This document shows, piece by piece, positions 19,242 to 29,100 of a stretch of DNA of 60,000 bases. This DNA is from Strigamia acuminata (lineage: Eukaryota > Arthropoda > Chilopoda > Geophilomorpha > Linotaeniidae). The DNA is taken from positions 42,232,581 to 42,292,580 of the forward strand of contig OX442314.1 of assembly GCA_949358305.1 (NCBI GenBank), written 5' to 3'. The translations under genes and the position numbers were made by a program. Each line of letters opens with the position of its first letter. The stretch's first letter is position 1. The notes beneath the pieces are model-generated. The model searched no databases. It was given only the letters and a program-made list of their open reading frames with translations, and was not told the origin of the DNA.

Positions 19242-20585
19242 CTGCAATGATGGAAACAAAATAATTAATCAAATCGCCAATAACACGGAGATATATAAGG
19301 GTGGGCTCGAGGAACGTCGCCAAAACGTGCGACCGTTCGTCGAGTCCGATTCCTGTTCATCGATTCGTCCTTGTCAGGAAGAAAGAGTCTTCTTGGCACA
19401 TCTGGCTCACGTCCAATGATAGCCACGAGACGGAATCAGGCATCTTAATCCGGAAATTCTCTTCGGATTATTTAATATTTAAAATTAATGTGTAATAAAT
19501 TAAATAAACTCGCGAAATCGTTCGTGAAAATTCCGAATGACAATTTTAGAACATGTGAATAAATGTTCTTGTCGTAAAAATAAATTTATCTAATAATAAC
19601 TCCAAAATTCGGAGTTAAAGTCGAGTTAAGAAAACGAATCTAAAATAAATTAGTGTCATCGGAAAAATTCGCGAATAAAATAACGAATAAAAATAGAAAA
19701 CAACGTTCTATAAATTATTCCAAAATCTACCCAATAAATTATTTCCATTCCTGGAAATATAAAAAGAAAGCTCGTTTCCTTTGTCTCGTTCGTGTCAATT
19801 GTCGCGAGTCATTTTCAAGGAGCGAGGCGACATTAAGTCTGCGCTCGCGTCCTTGAAAACAAACAATAAGGGGAAAATACAATCGCTCTCGCGATCGTGG
19901 ATATTAGTATAATAATTATACACTATTTCGAACGCAGAGCGTTCATGTCAAGTATTAGTCAAATGTATCTTTAATTCAACCGCACGGAGCTAAATCTCGT
20001 GCGTCGACACCGACTACTACCTGATCGGGTGGAACCACGTTAACGTCCTGGTCCCAATTTTCATCTCAATTTCAAGCATTTCCTCGTCCCCTCCTTCCTC
20101 AGCCATCGTGAGGATTGCGCGTTCAGTCAGACCACGATAAAACAACTTAAAACTCCTCGTAAAATGGATCAAAAACTCGGTTAAAAATAAACTCGATGTG
20201 TATCACGTGCGGACGGCGATCAGCTGATTTAGCGGAAGTCCGGGTGAAAACGAGGCTATCGTGGTGGGTTCTGGGTAATTTACTCCAGAACCAGGTGTTT
20301 GAGACTTGTGCGCAACAGCCCGCGCGCATGTTACGCTACGGGGCTCCTTTGTTTCTACGCCCGTGCGCGATCGCTGCTACGGGGTCTTTTGCACGCGGTA
20401 TCCGACCCGTGCCGATAATTTTGCTACGGGTCCCGCGTTTCCACGCCATCTCGTGACGTGAATTCGACCGATATCCGCTTTGTTGGACTTAGCGAAATTT
20501 TTCAGAGTCTCGGATTTTGATGGCTAGCGCTGTCGATCGATCAATTTTTTTGTTTTTCAGCGTCGCCATCGACTCGTAACGTTTT
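19242..20585 (-). other. Pol-ORF3 spacer with candidate leader exon
   Basis: No long ORF. On the minus strand ATG at 20,106 opens an acidic 28-codon frame (MAEEGGDEEMLEIE) that ends at a GTAGTA donor-like site at 20,020. The acceptor would be the CAG at 19,242-19,244 just before the ORF3 ATG, giving a 779-bp intron. A similar acidic exon precedes the ORF3 homologue of the second element. Here the frame is off by one, so the join is not clean. Confidence 0.4.
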
Positions 20586-23500
20586 CTACTCCTTTCCTAC
20601 GACCTTTCCGTCTTTTATAAACGGATTACTTCTATGGGGCCGCAGGTGATGAGTTGAGACAGGTACGATATTTTTTGTTGTTTTTTGTGTCTGTACCTCC
20701 TCATGTTTCTTTTCTTTTTTATCCGTGTTTTTTGTGTTTGTTTCAGGAGTTTCTCCTGTTTCCCCCCCGACCAAAATTGGATCCGGAACGGATTCAACGA
20801 TCTCGTTGACCGGAGGTGAAGGGGCGTCGAAATACTCCTCGTTGTCACTTGGCGGTGCTTTTTCCGACTCGCCAGCGAACATATCGACGATTTGGCCGTC
20901 AGTTTTAGACTTGACTTGGCCTTTGGCCCACATTTCTTGCGGGAATTCCGGAATGTACGGAGTTAACTCTCGTACTTGTATCGATTTATGCTCGGTATTG
21001 TTCTCGAGCTTGCGTAATTTATACGCGTTACCGCCATGCTTGCCGATGATCACATACGGACCATCTCTCTTGTCGGCCAAGCTGGCGGTGATTCCTCTCG
21101 CTGCATTTGAGTGGATGTGTGTATCTTTCCACACTAGATCATTAATTTCGAAATTCACAAATTTTTCACCGCTTTTATCTTGTAAAATGCGGTCGCGCAT
21201 GTTAAAAATGTGCGCCATCATATGCTTGTATGTGCTCGAAATTGTTTGCTCCAATTTATACACGTACTCATGTGGTTTCTCAGGGTCCACCACATTTACC
21301 GACTCTGCCACTCGTGGGTCCCAAGGCACTCGTAGCTCTCGGGCGAAGTTGAGGTAGGCCGGAGAAAAATCTCTCGTCCTCGAGACTGTTGTTCGTATGC
21401 TGAACGCGATCTCCCTCAAGTATTCATCCCACCTATTGTGGATGTCAGTGAATATACTCAACGCATATTTTATATCCCTGTTGAGTCGCTCAACGGGATT
21501 CGTTCTGGGATTGTAGGTCGAAGTATGTGACGCCACAATTCCGAACTTCTCACAAAATTTACCCCAAATTTTCGAGATAAATTGGGGTCCGTTATCGGAT
21601 ATAATTTTACGTGGAAATCCGTAACGTAACGCCACGTCGTAGATACATTCAACGATTTTCTCTGCTGAAGGTCTAGCGACGGCGTACAACTCGGGCCAAC
21701 GAGTCGCCACGTCCATTATAACGATAATGTACGCATTTTTATTTCCCGTAACGGGTTTTGGGCCCATCACATCGACACTTAAACAATCAAAAGGCGCGTA
21801 AGGCCCTAAGAAAATAGTTTCGAATGGTGATTTACTCCTTGGCTTGCACGCTTGACATCGCTGACATTGGTGGACAAAAAGAGCAATATCTTTTTTCATC
21901 CCTGTCCAGTGAAAAGGCTGTGTAGCACGATAGAGTGTTCTGCTTACTCCCGCATGGCTCGCAAGCGGGTGCCCGTGTAATAACCACAGTATGCGACCGA
22001 TTAAGGAAGCAGGTATTACTACCTTTACTGCGGTGTCTGATTCACTCAAGTCATCTTGGTGATTTGGGTGATGCTTCACCAAAAGGCCGTCATCCAATAG
22101 GTAATCTATGGATTCGTGTGCATAACGACGCTTCTGCCTTCTGGTTAAGTTGGGCGGATATTTTCCTGTCAGTACGAATCTAGCTCTATCCTGACATTTT
22201 TTGTCTAATTTTTGTTGCACAATTATTTCCTCCCGTGTTGGGGGATTGCTTTTCATTTGCTTGCCGACACGAGCGTGGAAGGCGCTTAGAAGCGGGTCAT
22301 TTATTCTCCGCTCTAGCTTAAATTCCTTCTTTGCATTTGGGTAATTGTCAGCAGCTGGTTGGTATAACCGCGTCCAGAATCCACAGAATTTTACATCTGC
22401 CGGAGACGCGGTAGGAATTTCATTCATTTTCCTTAAATCCCAACGGTGACAACTCGTCGGGCAGTAAATGATGCGGGAATCATCCTCGCCATCATCGTCA
22501 GCGTCGATAGGATCTGACACTGGTGCCCTTGATAGAGCGTCAGCCACGACGTTATATTTGCCAGGCTTGTATTGAATGGTCAAGTCGCATGCCATCAGTT
22601 CTAACTGCCATCTGGCTAGTCGACCAGCTGGCTCCTTTAATTTCATCAGCCATTGTAACGCTTGATGATCTGTGTGGACTACAAATTTGGTATATTCGAG
22701 ATAATCTCTGAATTTCCTTATAGCCCACACAACTGCCAAACACTCCAACTCTGTGGCGTTGTAATTTTTTTCAGCGCCTTGGAGTTTGCGACTTATAAAC
22801 ATGCACGGCAGGTCTTGTTCGACTCCGTCGCGCACGTAAGTTTGGAGCAACACGGCTCCTAACCCAACTCTGCTGGCGTCCGTATGTAATATGAACGGCC
22901 GGTTTAAGTCGGGTAGAGGCATTACGCCGACTTCCGTCAGCATCCTCTTTATCGCATTAAATGCGATGTTGCACTCATTTGACCATACAAATTCGTTTTC
23001 ATTCTTCAGGAGATCGGTAACTGGGGCTGCCACTTCAGCTAGACCCGGTAGCAACCTGCCGAAGAAGTTTATCATTCCCATAAACCGTTGGACACCTTTA
23101 ACGTCCTCGGGTGGTGGGAAACGATTAATCGCATCGATTTTTTCGGGGCCAATAGCTAAACCATTGACTCCAATGCGATAACCCAGGAAGGCAAGCTCCT
23201 TTCGACAGAACTTGCTCTTGCCCGGGTGAACGTGTAACCCAGCTTTTGCCAGCCGGGTGAGCACTTGGTCGATGTGCTCAATATGCTCTTCGAATGTTTT
23301 AGAGGCAATAACTATGTCATCTAGGTATGCCCACACAAACTGATGCAGGATATCACCCAATACGCTCTCGATTAGTCTCTGAAAGGTACTGGGAGCATTC
23401 ACTAAACCAAACGGCATGACGTTGAACATCAACCGTCCAATTGGCGAGTAAAATGCTGTTTTTAGCTTATCCTCTGGCCTCATTTCTACTTGCCAGTATC

Positions 23501-24656
23501 CCTTCGACAGATCCATCGTCGTAACCCAAGAAAAGGGGCTAAGCTCTCTCAAAATGGATTCGATCGACGGCATCTGTATGGGATCTATCTCCGTCACCGC
23601 GTTTAATGGGCGGTAATCAATGCATAGGCGTGGGTCCGAGCCCGGGCGCATCACGAGCACAACTCGCGTCGCGTATTCTCCCTGGGCCTCGGAGACAATG
23701 CCACTGTCTAGCATTTCTTTGCACATTTTTTGCACTATTTCACGTTTTTGCGGGTTCATTCCCTTATACGCAACTCGTATAGGTTTATTATCCGTCAATT
23801 TAATTTCGTGAATAGCCCTATTCGTTCGGCCCGGTTTTTTCGACAGAATCCCCTCATATTTAAGTAGGACCCTTCGTAGGGCTGCCGCTTCGTTTAATTC
23901 TAAAGCGGCGTCGGCGACAAGCGTTTCCACTACATTGTCCCGTTGTAATTCTGTTACGAATGCTTTAAAATCGTAATCTTGAACGAATTTCTTTAGGCCT
24001 TTTTCCCACTGTGTCTTGTCGGCCGCTTCTTTTACGAGAGCTGGTGGCACGACAATTGCGGGTCTTTCCTTATCATTTCTGATATAATTCCAAGATTTCG
24101 TTATTGGATTTGGTTGTATTTCCATTGACGCCATGAGGTCTAAGCCCAACAGAAAAATTCTGTCGCATGTGGGCAAGACCAGGAAAGGGTGCTGTTCTAC
24201 CCCTCCGAGCCACTCCATGGTCAATAATATAACTCCTTTTGGACGCGCCATTCCGTTGGCGGTTTTTAGACGTACATTTTTATTAACGCCTTTTATCTTA
24301 TCGGTGAGACCCAATGATGCTACTATGTCTTCGGAAACGAACGAGCGATCTGCTCCCGAGTCTAATAGTCCCATAATTTTTTCACGTTCTATTGTCATGG
24401 GCAACATGCATAGGCGGTTGGTGTATTCGACCGCCACGTTGCACATGAAAACACGAAATTCTTCTGTCTCTTCGACTACTTGAGGTAATTCTTCAAGCAG
24501 TAGGTTCGGTTCTTCCGCCTCAGCCTCAGCGTTTGCGGTAATTACCTGCAAAGCGTTGTTGGCCCTGTCTTGAATTTGGGCGTTAGCTATGTCACTACCC
24601 ATTTCTTTGATTGGTGGCGGTTTATCGAACCCTTTGTTAAACCCCTTCTTCTTCAT
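20586..24656 (-). CDS. pol: Pol polyprotein (protease, RT, RNase H, integrase), Ty3/gypsy
   Basis: 1,356 codons, uninterrupted. Aspartic protease: LLDSGADRSF at about residues 97-106. RT: MDLSKGYWQVEM (381-392), MPFGLVNAPSTFQ (414-426) and the catalytic YLDD (444-447). RNase H: HTDASRVGLG (591-600), TELECL (635-640), HTDHQALQWL (661-670) and ADALSR (705-710). Integrase: zinc-binding His pair near 894-901 with CQRC (931-934), then Asp in SVDVMGP (about 962), Asp in ISDNGPQF (1,021) and Glu in PVERLN (1,056). The last two have 34 residues between them, one fewer than the usual 35. A GPY/F-like module (DGPYVIIGKHGGNAYKL) follows. The tail ends NPFIKDGKVVGKE, which recurs in the 50.6-kb element. 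The frame is open upstream through the gag stop, and the ATG at 24,656 lies 23 nt past gag, so synthesis by -1 frameshifting is more likely than initiation there. It reverse-transcribes and integrates the element. Confidence 0.97.
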   Translation of the reverse strand: MKKKGFNKGFDKPPPIKEMGSDIANAQIQDRANNALQVITANAEAEAEEPNLLLEELPQVVEETEEFRVFMCNVAVEYTNRLCMLPMTIEREKIMGLLDSGADRSFVSEDIVASLGLTDKIKGVNKNVRLKTANGMARPKGVILLTMEWLGGVEQHPFLVLPTCDRIFLLGLDLMASMEIQPNPITKSWNYIRNDKERPAIVVPPALVKEAADKTQWEKGLKKFVQDYDFKAFVTELQRDNVVETLVADAALELNEAAALRRVLLKYEGILSKKPGRTNRAIHEIKLTDNKPIRVAYKGMNPQKREIVQKMCKEMLDSGIVSEAQGEYATRVVLVMRPGSDPRLCIDYRPLNAVTEIDPIQMPSIESILRELSPFSWVTTMDLSKGYWQVEMRPEDKLKTAFYSPIGRLMFNVMPFGLVNAPSTFQRLIESVLGDILHQFVWAYLDDIVIASKTFEEHIEHIDQVLTRLAKAGLHVHPGKSKFCRKELAFLGYRIGVNGLAIGPEKIDAINRFPPPEDVKGVQRFMGMINFFGRLLPGLAEVAAPVTDLLKNENEFVWSNECNIAFNAIKRMLTEVGVMPLPDLNRPFILHTDASRVGLGAVLLQTYVRDGVEQDLPCMFISRKLQGAEKNYNATELECLAVVWAIRKFRDYLEYTKFVVHTDHQALQWLMKLKEPAGRLARWQLELMACDLTIQYKPGKYNVVADALSRAPVSDPIDADDDGEDDSRIIYCPTSCHRWDLRKMNEIPTASPADVKFCGFWTRLYQPAADNYPNAKKEFKLERRINDPLLSAFHARVGKQMKSNPPTREEIIVQQKLDKKCQDRARFVLTGKYPPNLTRRQKRRYAHESIDYLLDDGLLVKHHPNHQDDLSESDTAVKVVIPASLIGRILWLLHGHPLASHAGVSRTLYRATQPFHWTGMKKDIALFVHQCQRCQACKPRSKSPFETIFLGPYAPFDCLSVDVMGPKPVTGNKNAYIIVIMDVATRWPELYAVARPSAEKIVECIYDVALRYGFPRKIISDNGPQFISKIWGKFCEKFGIVASHTSTYNPRTNPVERLNRDIKYALSIFTDIHNRWDEYLREIAFSIRTTVSRTRDFSPAYLNFARELRVPWDPRVAESVNVVDPEKPHEYVYKLEQTISSTYKHMMAHIFNMRDRILQDKSGEKFVNFEINDLVWKDTHIHSNAARGITASLADKRDGPYVIIGKHGGNAYKLRKLENNTEHKSIQVRELTPYIPEFPQEMWAKGQVKSKTDGQIVDMFAGESEKAPPSDNEEYFDAPSPPVNEIVESVPDPILVGGETGETPETNTKNTDKKEKKHEEVQTQKTTKNIVPVSTHHLRPHRSNPFIKDGKVVGKE

Positions 24657-24661
24657 GAATG

Positions 24662-24725
24662 GCGCAGACGGTCGAGAAATTATTTCTTCGCCGCCTGCGC
24701 TGACTCGTTTTTTGACTCGTTTTTT
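24662..24725 (-). promoter_or_regulatory. -1 programmed ribosomal frameshift signal between gag and pol
   Basis: Two copies of the canonical slippery heptamer A AAA AAC lie in the gag zero frame at 24,725-24,719 and 24,713-24,707 (codons GCA AAA AAC and TCA AAA AAC). Six nucleotides after the second, a 10-bp stem (24,700-24,691 with 24,671-24,662, one G-U pair) encloses a 19-nt loop that can itself pair. The gag stop is in the loop. The -1 frame is open from the slip site into pol. Confidence 0.85.
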
Positions 24726-27700
24726 GCCATGGCGAGTTTAATCTCTGCCATCTGCTTCATTATCGCGTCAAACTTAGCGTCTTCTTTCGCTGTTCTTGGG
24801 CACTCGTTGGAGTAGTGGCCCGGTTGGTTACACTTGAAACAGCGAATATTTGATTTGTCTCTTGGGGCTTCAGTCGATTTTTTCTTTTCAGGGTCTGCTT
24901 TCGACGGTGGCGTGTAATTTTTCCGAAAATACTTCGGAATTCGGCCGGCATTTGGTTTTAACCTGGCGCGAAATTCTTCTACCGCTCTATCTCGATGGAT
25001 GAGATGTACTAGCGGTCCTTCCTCATCGCAACCCGTTGATAAGGTATCGCGATAGCTTCGTATTTCTTCGTCCGTCGAATAATCGTCTTTTTCTTCTTTT
25101 TCGTCTGATTTTCCGACATTTTGTTCGGCTTTCTCCCCCTCCTTGACCTCCTCCAGTGTCGCTTGCATGGCTGACGCTGTCGGTGCCTTTTTAGGGGCGG
25201 CCAAAGGGTTGGAGGGCAGCGTGGATGTCAGTTTATTTTTTATTTGTAAACCAACGCTAGCTTCCGCCAGTTCCATTATACCGCTAAGATATTCAGTAGG
25301 GCGCATGATCTTGTCTGTCGCCCCATATCTTTCCGCACTCAACTTGAGACGGTTTGCGGTTGCGGCTTTCTCCGCTTCGGGTAAAGCGGAATAATACCTC
25401 TTCTCGATATCTATCGTGTTCTCGAACAGGAAGGCGCTCATCTCCTCGTAGCTACCTCCTGTCGGTGCCCTTTCTTCAAGTAGCACCCGTTGCGAGTACT
25501 CCGACAAACCGCCGAGAAAGAAAAGGTTGAATCCCGTGGCATGAAATTCCATCGGGGCCTTTTCGAACAACAATCTGGCGCGAATGTCGTAATCCATTAT
25601 GGTTTCACCAGGCATCTGGCGAAGACCTCGCATCTTTCGGCTCACCTCTTCGGGTGTCTCGCCGTAGCGCAGGTCGAATCTCATTAAAAAGTCGTCCCAA
25701 TTGACGCCTTTCAATCCTTGGTACCACTCACGTGCCGAGCCTGTCATTAGCTCGACAATACCGTGGGTGAGCATGTCTCCTACGGTGGCTTTAGTGGCAG
25801 TCTTAATCCGAATTACTTCGTCAAGGAAGCGATCTCCCGCTTTCCATGACCCGTCGAAACGGTTCTGAATATAAAATTGCCACCTGATATTCCCGGTGAC
25901 ACTCATTGTATCACGCCGGGAAACAGCGTATTTTTTCTTTACGCGGTCGCCAGTGCTACGATTACGATCATTTCGTTTGCTCAGATCGATTCCCTCGGCT
26001 TTTAACGAGCCAAGCAGGGCTCTTCCAAGCTCTCCCATCGTATACTGTCGACCCGTCGAATCGGTAAACACGCTTTGTCGGGGAAGGTCCTGAAACTCCT
26101 CCCTTCGGCGGTCGCTATTTTCCGATCGACGTCGTTTCTCTCTGTCGCGCGGAGAGTTGGATCTCTTCCGGCGATTACTTGATTTATCATTTCGTCTGTC
26201 GTCGTTGGACGAGGGGTCGGAGCTGGGGTCGGGAGACGGTGAGCGGCGTGGCGGGTTGCGCCGTGAAGAGTTTGACTCTTTCCGGCCCCTACGACGGTCG
26301 TCACGTTCCCTTTCCCTGCGTTCATCGCGTTCTCTTTCCCTCCGTCTCTCTCCGGAACCTCTCTCCGAATCGTGATGACTGGGCGCATTCGACTCCAGTT
26401 CATCCGACGACGAATCACTGTTCCCGTAGTGATACTGTTGCTGTCCTCTCTCGCGTTGACGTTCCTCTCGTGACGAGGTGCGGTCTTCGGAATGTTTTCT
26501 CGAAGGTCCGTCGTCTTGGAGGATGGGCACCGACTGTGGCCAGTCGCTACCCCGCGGGTCGTCGCGTTGTCGGCTCGTGTGAGTCTGTTCTTCGTTACGA
26601 CGCGCGTTGTTCGCATTTATTAATTGGTTGATAGCGTTGTTAGTGTTATCGTCTAACGCCGTCATGCGGGGTCGAACGCGTTGTCCGGTCGAAACTTCCC
26701 GTTTGCGTGGAGTGACTGGCACTTCCTTTTTTCGCTCGGGTTTGGGGCTGACCTTCGGCGTGCGCTTCGGGTCGCCTTCGACGCTCTCGTCGGACAATTC
26801 GGACGAGCTAACTTCTGGCTTGCGAACGGATTTTGGTTTGTCTCGTTGCAGCCTAGCCATGAAAGCTTGTTCAGCTTCTTGTTGAGAATGGAATGCATAA
26901 CGATGTGCACGTAAGGCTCGATAAACTATTTCGACCTCTTCTGGAGTGGTCGGAACGCGCTGGGATTTGCCGTACTCGAGAGCTCGCGCTTCTCTTTCCG
27001 CCAGCTTCCGCTTTCTCTCGCGGATGGCTTGCCGGGCCTCATTCTCGGCATCCGCTTCGAATTGAGCGGAATCAACCATTTGTTGAGCGTATGCGTCTTC
27101 AACAATGGTGATTTGTGGGGATAACCTGTGCGCTCTTAGAGCTGCACGTACGATTTGTAACGTTTCGTATACAGTTATTTTTCCCGTTGGCAGAGTGTAT
27201 CGTACACCTTCTGCCTGTGCCAACTGCATCGTGTCAACCAATGTGGCCGAGACGCTGTAAGGCTGGCTCGGAACACGCTCATTATTTGACGCATTGGACT
27301 TGTGTCCTTCGGACCTGACCGAAGCTGGGCGGCTTTGCGTAATTGGCGTGTTTAGTGCCGAATTAGCTGTCGTATTTGAGGCCGTCTTTTGTATTGGAGA
27401 CGCCGCTTTCGGACTGCCCACCTCGGTGTCGTGCGTTAGACGAGGCGATGGGTTACGGGATAAAACCTCGTTTCCGCTCGTCTCGCCGTCACGGTTAGAA
27501 CGCGGCAGTTTGGAGTGAGATTGCTCTTCACCCCGCTCTGTCTCGTCCAATCGCTGCCTCGTCTCGGAACGAGACGGGTGCGATGCCTCTGATGCGCTTC
27601 TGCGATCGAGTTTAGGCTTGCGCCGTTTTTGCCTCGCTTCGTGCGCTGAGGCTTTGGGTAAGGGACCTCCAGATCGCAAATGATAATCGGCGCCTTTACG

Positions 27701-27760
27701 GCTACCAGCTCTCTTGTTTGCGTCGGAGTCGGAATCCGTTACTCGGATATTGTCTGCCAT
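24680..27760 (-). CDS. gag: Gag polyprotein with RS/RE-rich region and zinc knuckle
   Basis: The ATG at 27,760 is the first ATG of the frame and gives 1,026 residues, long for a gypsy Gag. The order is an N-terminal basic, charged region; an Arg/Glu/Ser-rich block (RRRERERDERRERERDDRRR near 440-460, then RRNPPRRSPSPDPSS); the capsid-like retrotrans_gag region (TGSAREWYQGLKGVNWDDFL, FDLRYGETPEEV, then PGETIMDYDIRARLLFEKA); and one CCHC zinc knuckle (CFKCNQPGHYSNEC) near residue 985. The final codons hold the frameshift signal. It packages RNA and forms the particle; the RS-like block is unusual and might direct nuclear or splicing-factor contacts (inference). Confidence 0.93.
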   Translation of the reverse strand: MADNIRVTDSDSDANKRAGSRKGADYHLRSGGPLPKASAHEARQKRRKPKLDRRSASEASHPSRSETRQRLDETERGEEQSHSKLPRSNRDGETSGNEVLSRNPSPRLTHDTEVGSPKAASPIQKTASNTTANSALNTPITQSRPASVRSEGHKSNASNNERVPSQPYSVSATLVDTMQLAQAEGVRYTLPTGKITVYETLQIVRAALRAHRLSPQITIVEDAYAQQMVDSAQFEADAENEARQAIRERKRKLAEREARALEYGKSQRVPTTPEEVEIVYRALRAHRYAFHSQQEAEQAFMARLQRDKPKSVRKPEVSSSELSDESVEGDPKRTPKVSPKPERKKEVPVTPRKREVSTGQRVRPRMTALDDNTNNAINQLINANNARRNEEQTHTSRQRDDPRGSDWPQSVPILQDDGPSRKHSEDRTSSREERQRERGQQQYHYGNSDSSSDELESNAPSHHDSERGSGERRRERERDERRERERDDRRRGRKESNSSRRNPPRRSPSPDPSSDPSSNDDRRNDKSSNRRKRSNSPRDREKRRRSENSDRRREEFQDLPRQSVFTDSTGRQYTMGELGRALLGSLKAEGIDLSKRNDRNRSTGDRVKKKYAVSRRDTMSVTGNIRWQFYIQNRFDGSWKAGDRFLDEVIRIKTATKATVGDMLTHGIVELMTGSAREWYQGLKGVNWDDFLMRFDLRYGETPEEVSRKMRGLRQMPGETIMDYDIRARLLFEKAPMEFHATGFNLFFLGGLSEYSQRVLLEERAPTGGSYEEMSAFLFENTIDIEKRYYSALPEAEKAATANRLKLSAERYGATDKIMRPTEYLSGIMELAEASVGLQIKNKLTSTLPSNPLAAPKKAPTASAMQATLEEVKEGEKAEQNVGKSDEKEEKDDYSTDEEIRSYRDTLSTGCDEEGPLVHLIHRDRAVEEFRARLKPNAGRIPKYFRKNYTPPSKADPEKKKSTEAPRDKSNIRCFKCNQPGHYSNECPRTAKEDAKFDAIMKQMAEIKLAMAKNESKNESAQAAKK

Positions 27761-27808
27761 TTTTGGGTATGAAAATGATCTCAAGTTCTATTCGAGTCGT
27801 TTAAATCG

Positions 27809-27826
27809 ATCCCGGACAGGCCCCCA
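27809..27826 (-). other. Primer-binding site candidate
   Basis: Two bases inside the 5' LTR the minus strand reads TGGGGGCCTGTCCGGGAT, which starts TGG as needed to pair with a tRNA CCA end. I could not assign the tRNA. Confidence 0.55.
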
Positions 27827-27828
27827 CG

Positions 27829-28827
27829 TGTCGCGCTCAGGTCTGTCTGTCGCTAACTCGTGGTATGAGTCACTCTCCAATCTCGCAATACCGCTTTACT
27901 CAAGCGGTTACCCAAATAATGTGAAACGGCAAACAATGTAAAATGGTAAATATAATAAATGTATTTATTATATGGGAATTTACAGTTAAAAGGGATAAAA
28001 TATGTAAAGGAATAAAGGTAAAAGGTAAGGTGTGTGAAGTTGGCGGGAAACTGGTCGAGGTCGTCCTTTGTTGGCGCTCTGGATCCAAGATGGCGTCCGC
28101 GTGGCAACGTGGTGTCGTCTTGGGCCGGCGTGGCAATGAATGGCGTCCTCGTCTCACGTTTCTCGTTCGGTCCTTCGGGCTCACGCTGGTCGGGCGCGAG
28201 TGAATGCCTAGTTAAAGGGCTTACTTCTGGTCTGTTGTCTAGGTTTAGGGTTTTGTGTAGGTGTCCGGCGATCACACAGCGGCGGACGCTTGGTGGTTCC
28301 CGGCGATACACACAGCGGCGGGAACGCTCGTCGTGGTTACTACAATTTAGGCTTGTGCGACCGTTTGTCTGCACAACTCGCTAAATTGGAGTAGGTTTAC
28401 TATTTCTAGCTGGCTTGCTAAAATAGTGTGGTAATCTTGTTTCGCAGGTTACTCTGCGGAGGTTAACACAAATCAATCGTACTCACGTTGGAAGTCCCTT
28501 GTCCTAGGTCACTCCTGAAGTCTTTGTACTTAGGCTTGATCGTTTTAGGACGTTTGGCTTTTACGTGTATCTTGGTTGATTTTTGTGTTGGTTCTGCCCG
28601 CTCAGTGCAAGGCAGATTCCTTTGCACAAAGCGGGAGGTGACAGGTGACTAAAGCCACCCAATGGTGGAGAAGATGAATCTCCCCCACTCCCCCAGGGCA
28701 GACGCCCGTCCATTGACTGGATGTCAATGCTCTGAGGGAAGGGAGGCGCGCGTGCGACTCCCCCTCTTTACCCGTATGTAGGCCACGAGAGAAACTCTTC
28801 GTGCCCCACCCCAGTCGGGTCACCACA
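27829..28827 (-). repeat. 5' LTR (999 bp)
   Basis: Direct copy of 14,791-15,789 with two visible substitutions; same TG...CA ends. The promoter for gag-pol would be here, but I see no decisive TATA box. Confidence 0.95.
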
Positions 28828-29100
28828 AGACGTTGAGCAGAACATAGTCGACGCACATGCGAATGCTCCCGTCTGGTTTCGGAACTGTGACAAGACCGGA
28901 ACACCAATCAGTTGGCTCGTCGACCGGCACAATGACTCCTAGTAGTAACATTTTATCCAAATGTTTCTTAGTCTCGCCCAATTTTGGAATTGGGGCGCGA
29001 CGAGGCGTAGTCAAAGCGCGTGGAATAGCTCCGTCTCGAAGTCGAATTTTCTACGGTATTTTCACGCGTTCAAGGCCTTGAAACTGAATAGTGGAAGCAA
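28828..29100 (-). pseudogene. Older gypsy RT fragment, upstream half
   Basis: The peptide reads LGETKKHLDKMLLLGVIVPV, WCSGLVTVPKPDGSIRMCVD and YVLLNV, which is RT motif 1-2 of K02A2.6-like gypsy elements. One stop lies near 29,055. Across the retrotransposon, with one agac removed, the codons continue directly into 14,790-14,607. It was dead before the insertion. Confidence 0.85.

Larger units (their letters stand above)
14791..28827 (-). mobile_element. Near-intact 14,037-bp Ty3/gypsy-type LTR retrotransposon with a third ORF
   Basis: The order on the minus strand is 5' LTR (28,827-27,829), primer-binding candidate, gag (27,760-24,680), pol (to 20,586), a 1.3-kb spacer, ORF3 (19,241-16,389), 3' non-coding sequence, a purine tract and the 3' LTR (15,789-14,791). 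The TSD is agac at 14,787-14,790 and 28,828-28,831. The LTRs differ at two positions that I can find (15,600 vs 28,638 and 15,761 vs 28,799 approximately), so the insertion is recent. Gag and pol are fully open. This is the only plausibly active autonomous element in the window. Confidence 0.95.

Noticed and set aside
20725-21357. 210-codon plus-strand ORF opposite pol
   Set aside because: Antisense shadow of the Pol C-terminus.
26002-26631. 150-204 codon ORFs overlapping gag
   Set aside because: Shadows of the Arg-rich gag block; codon composition follows gag.
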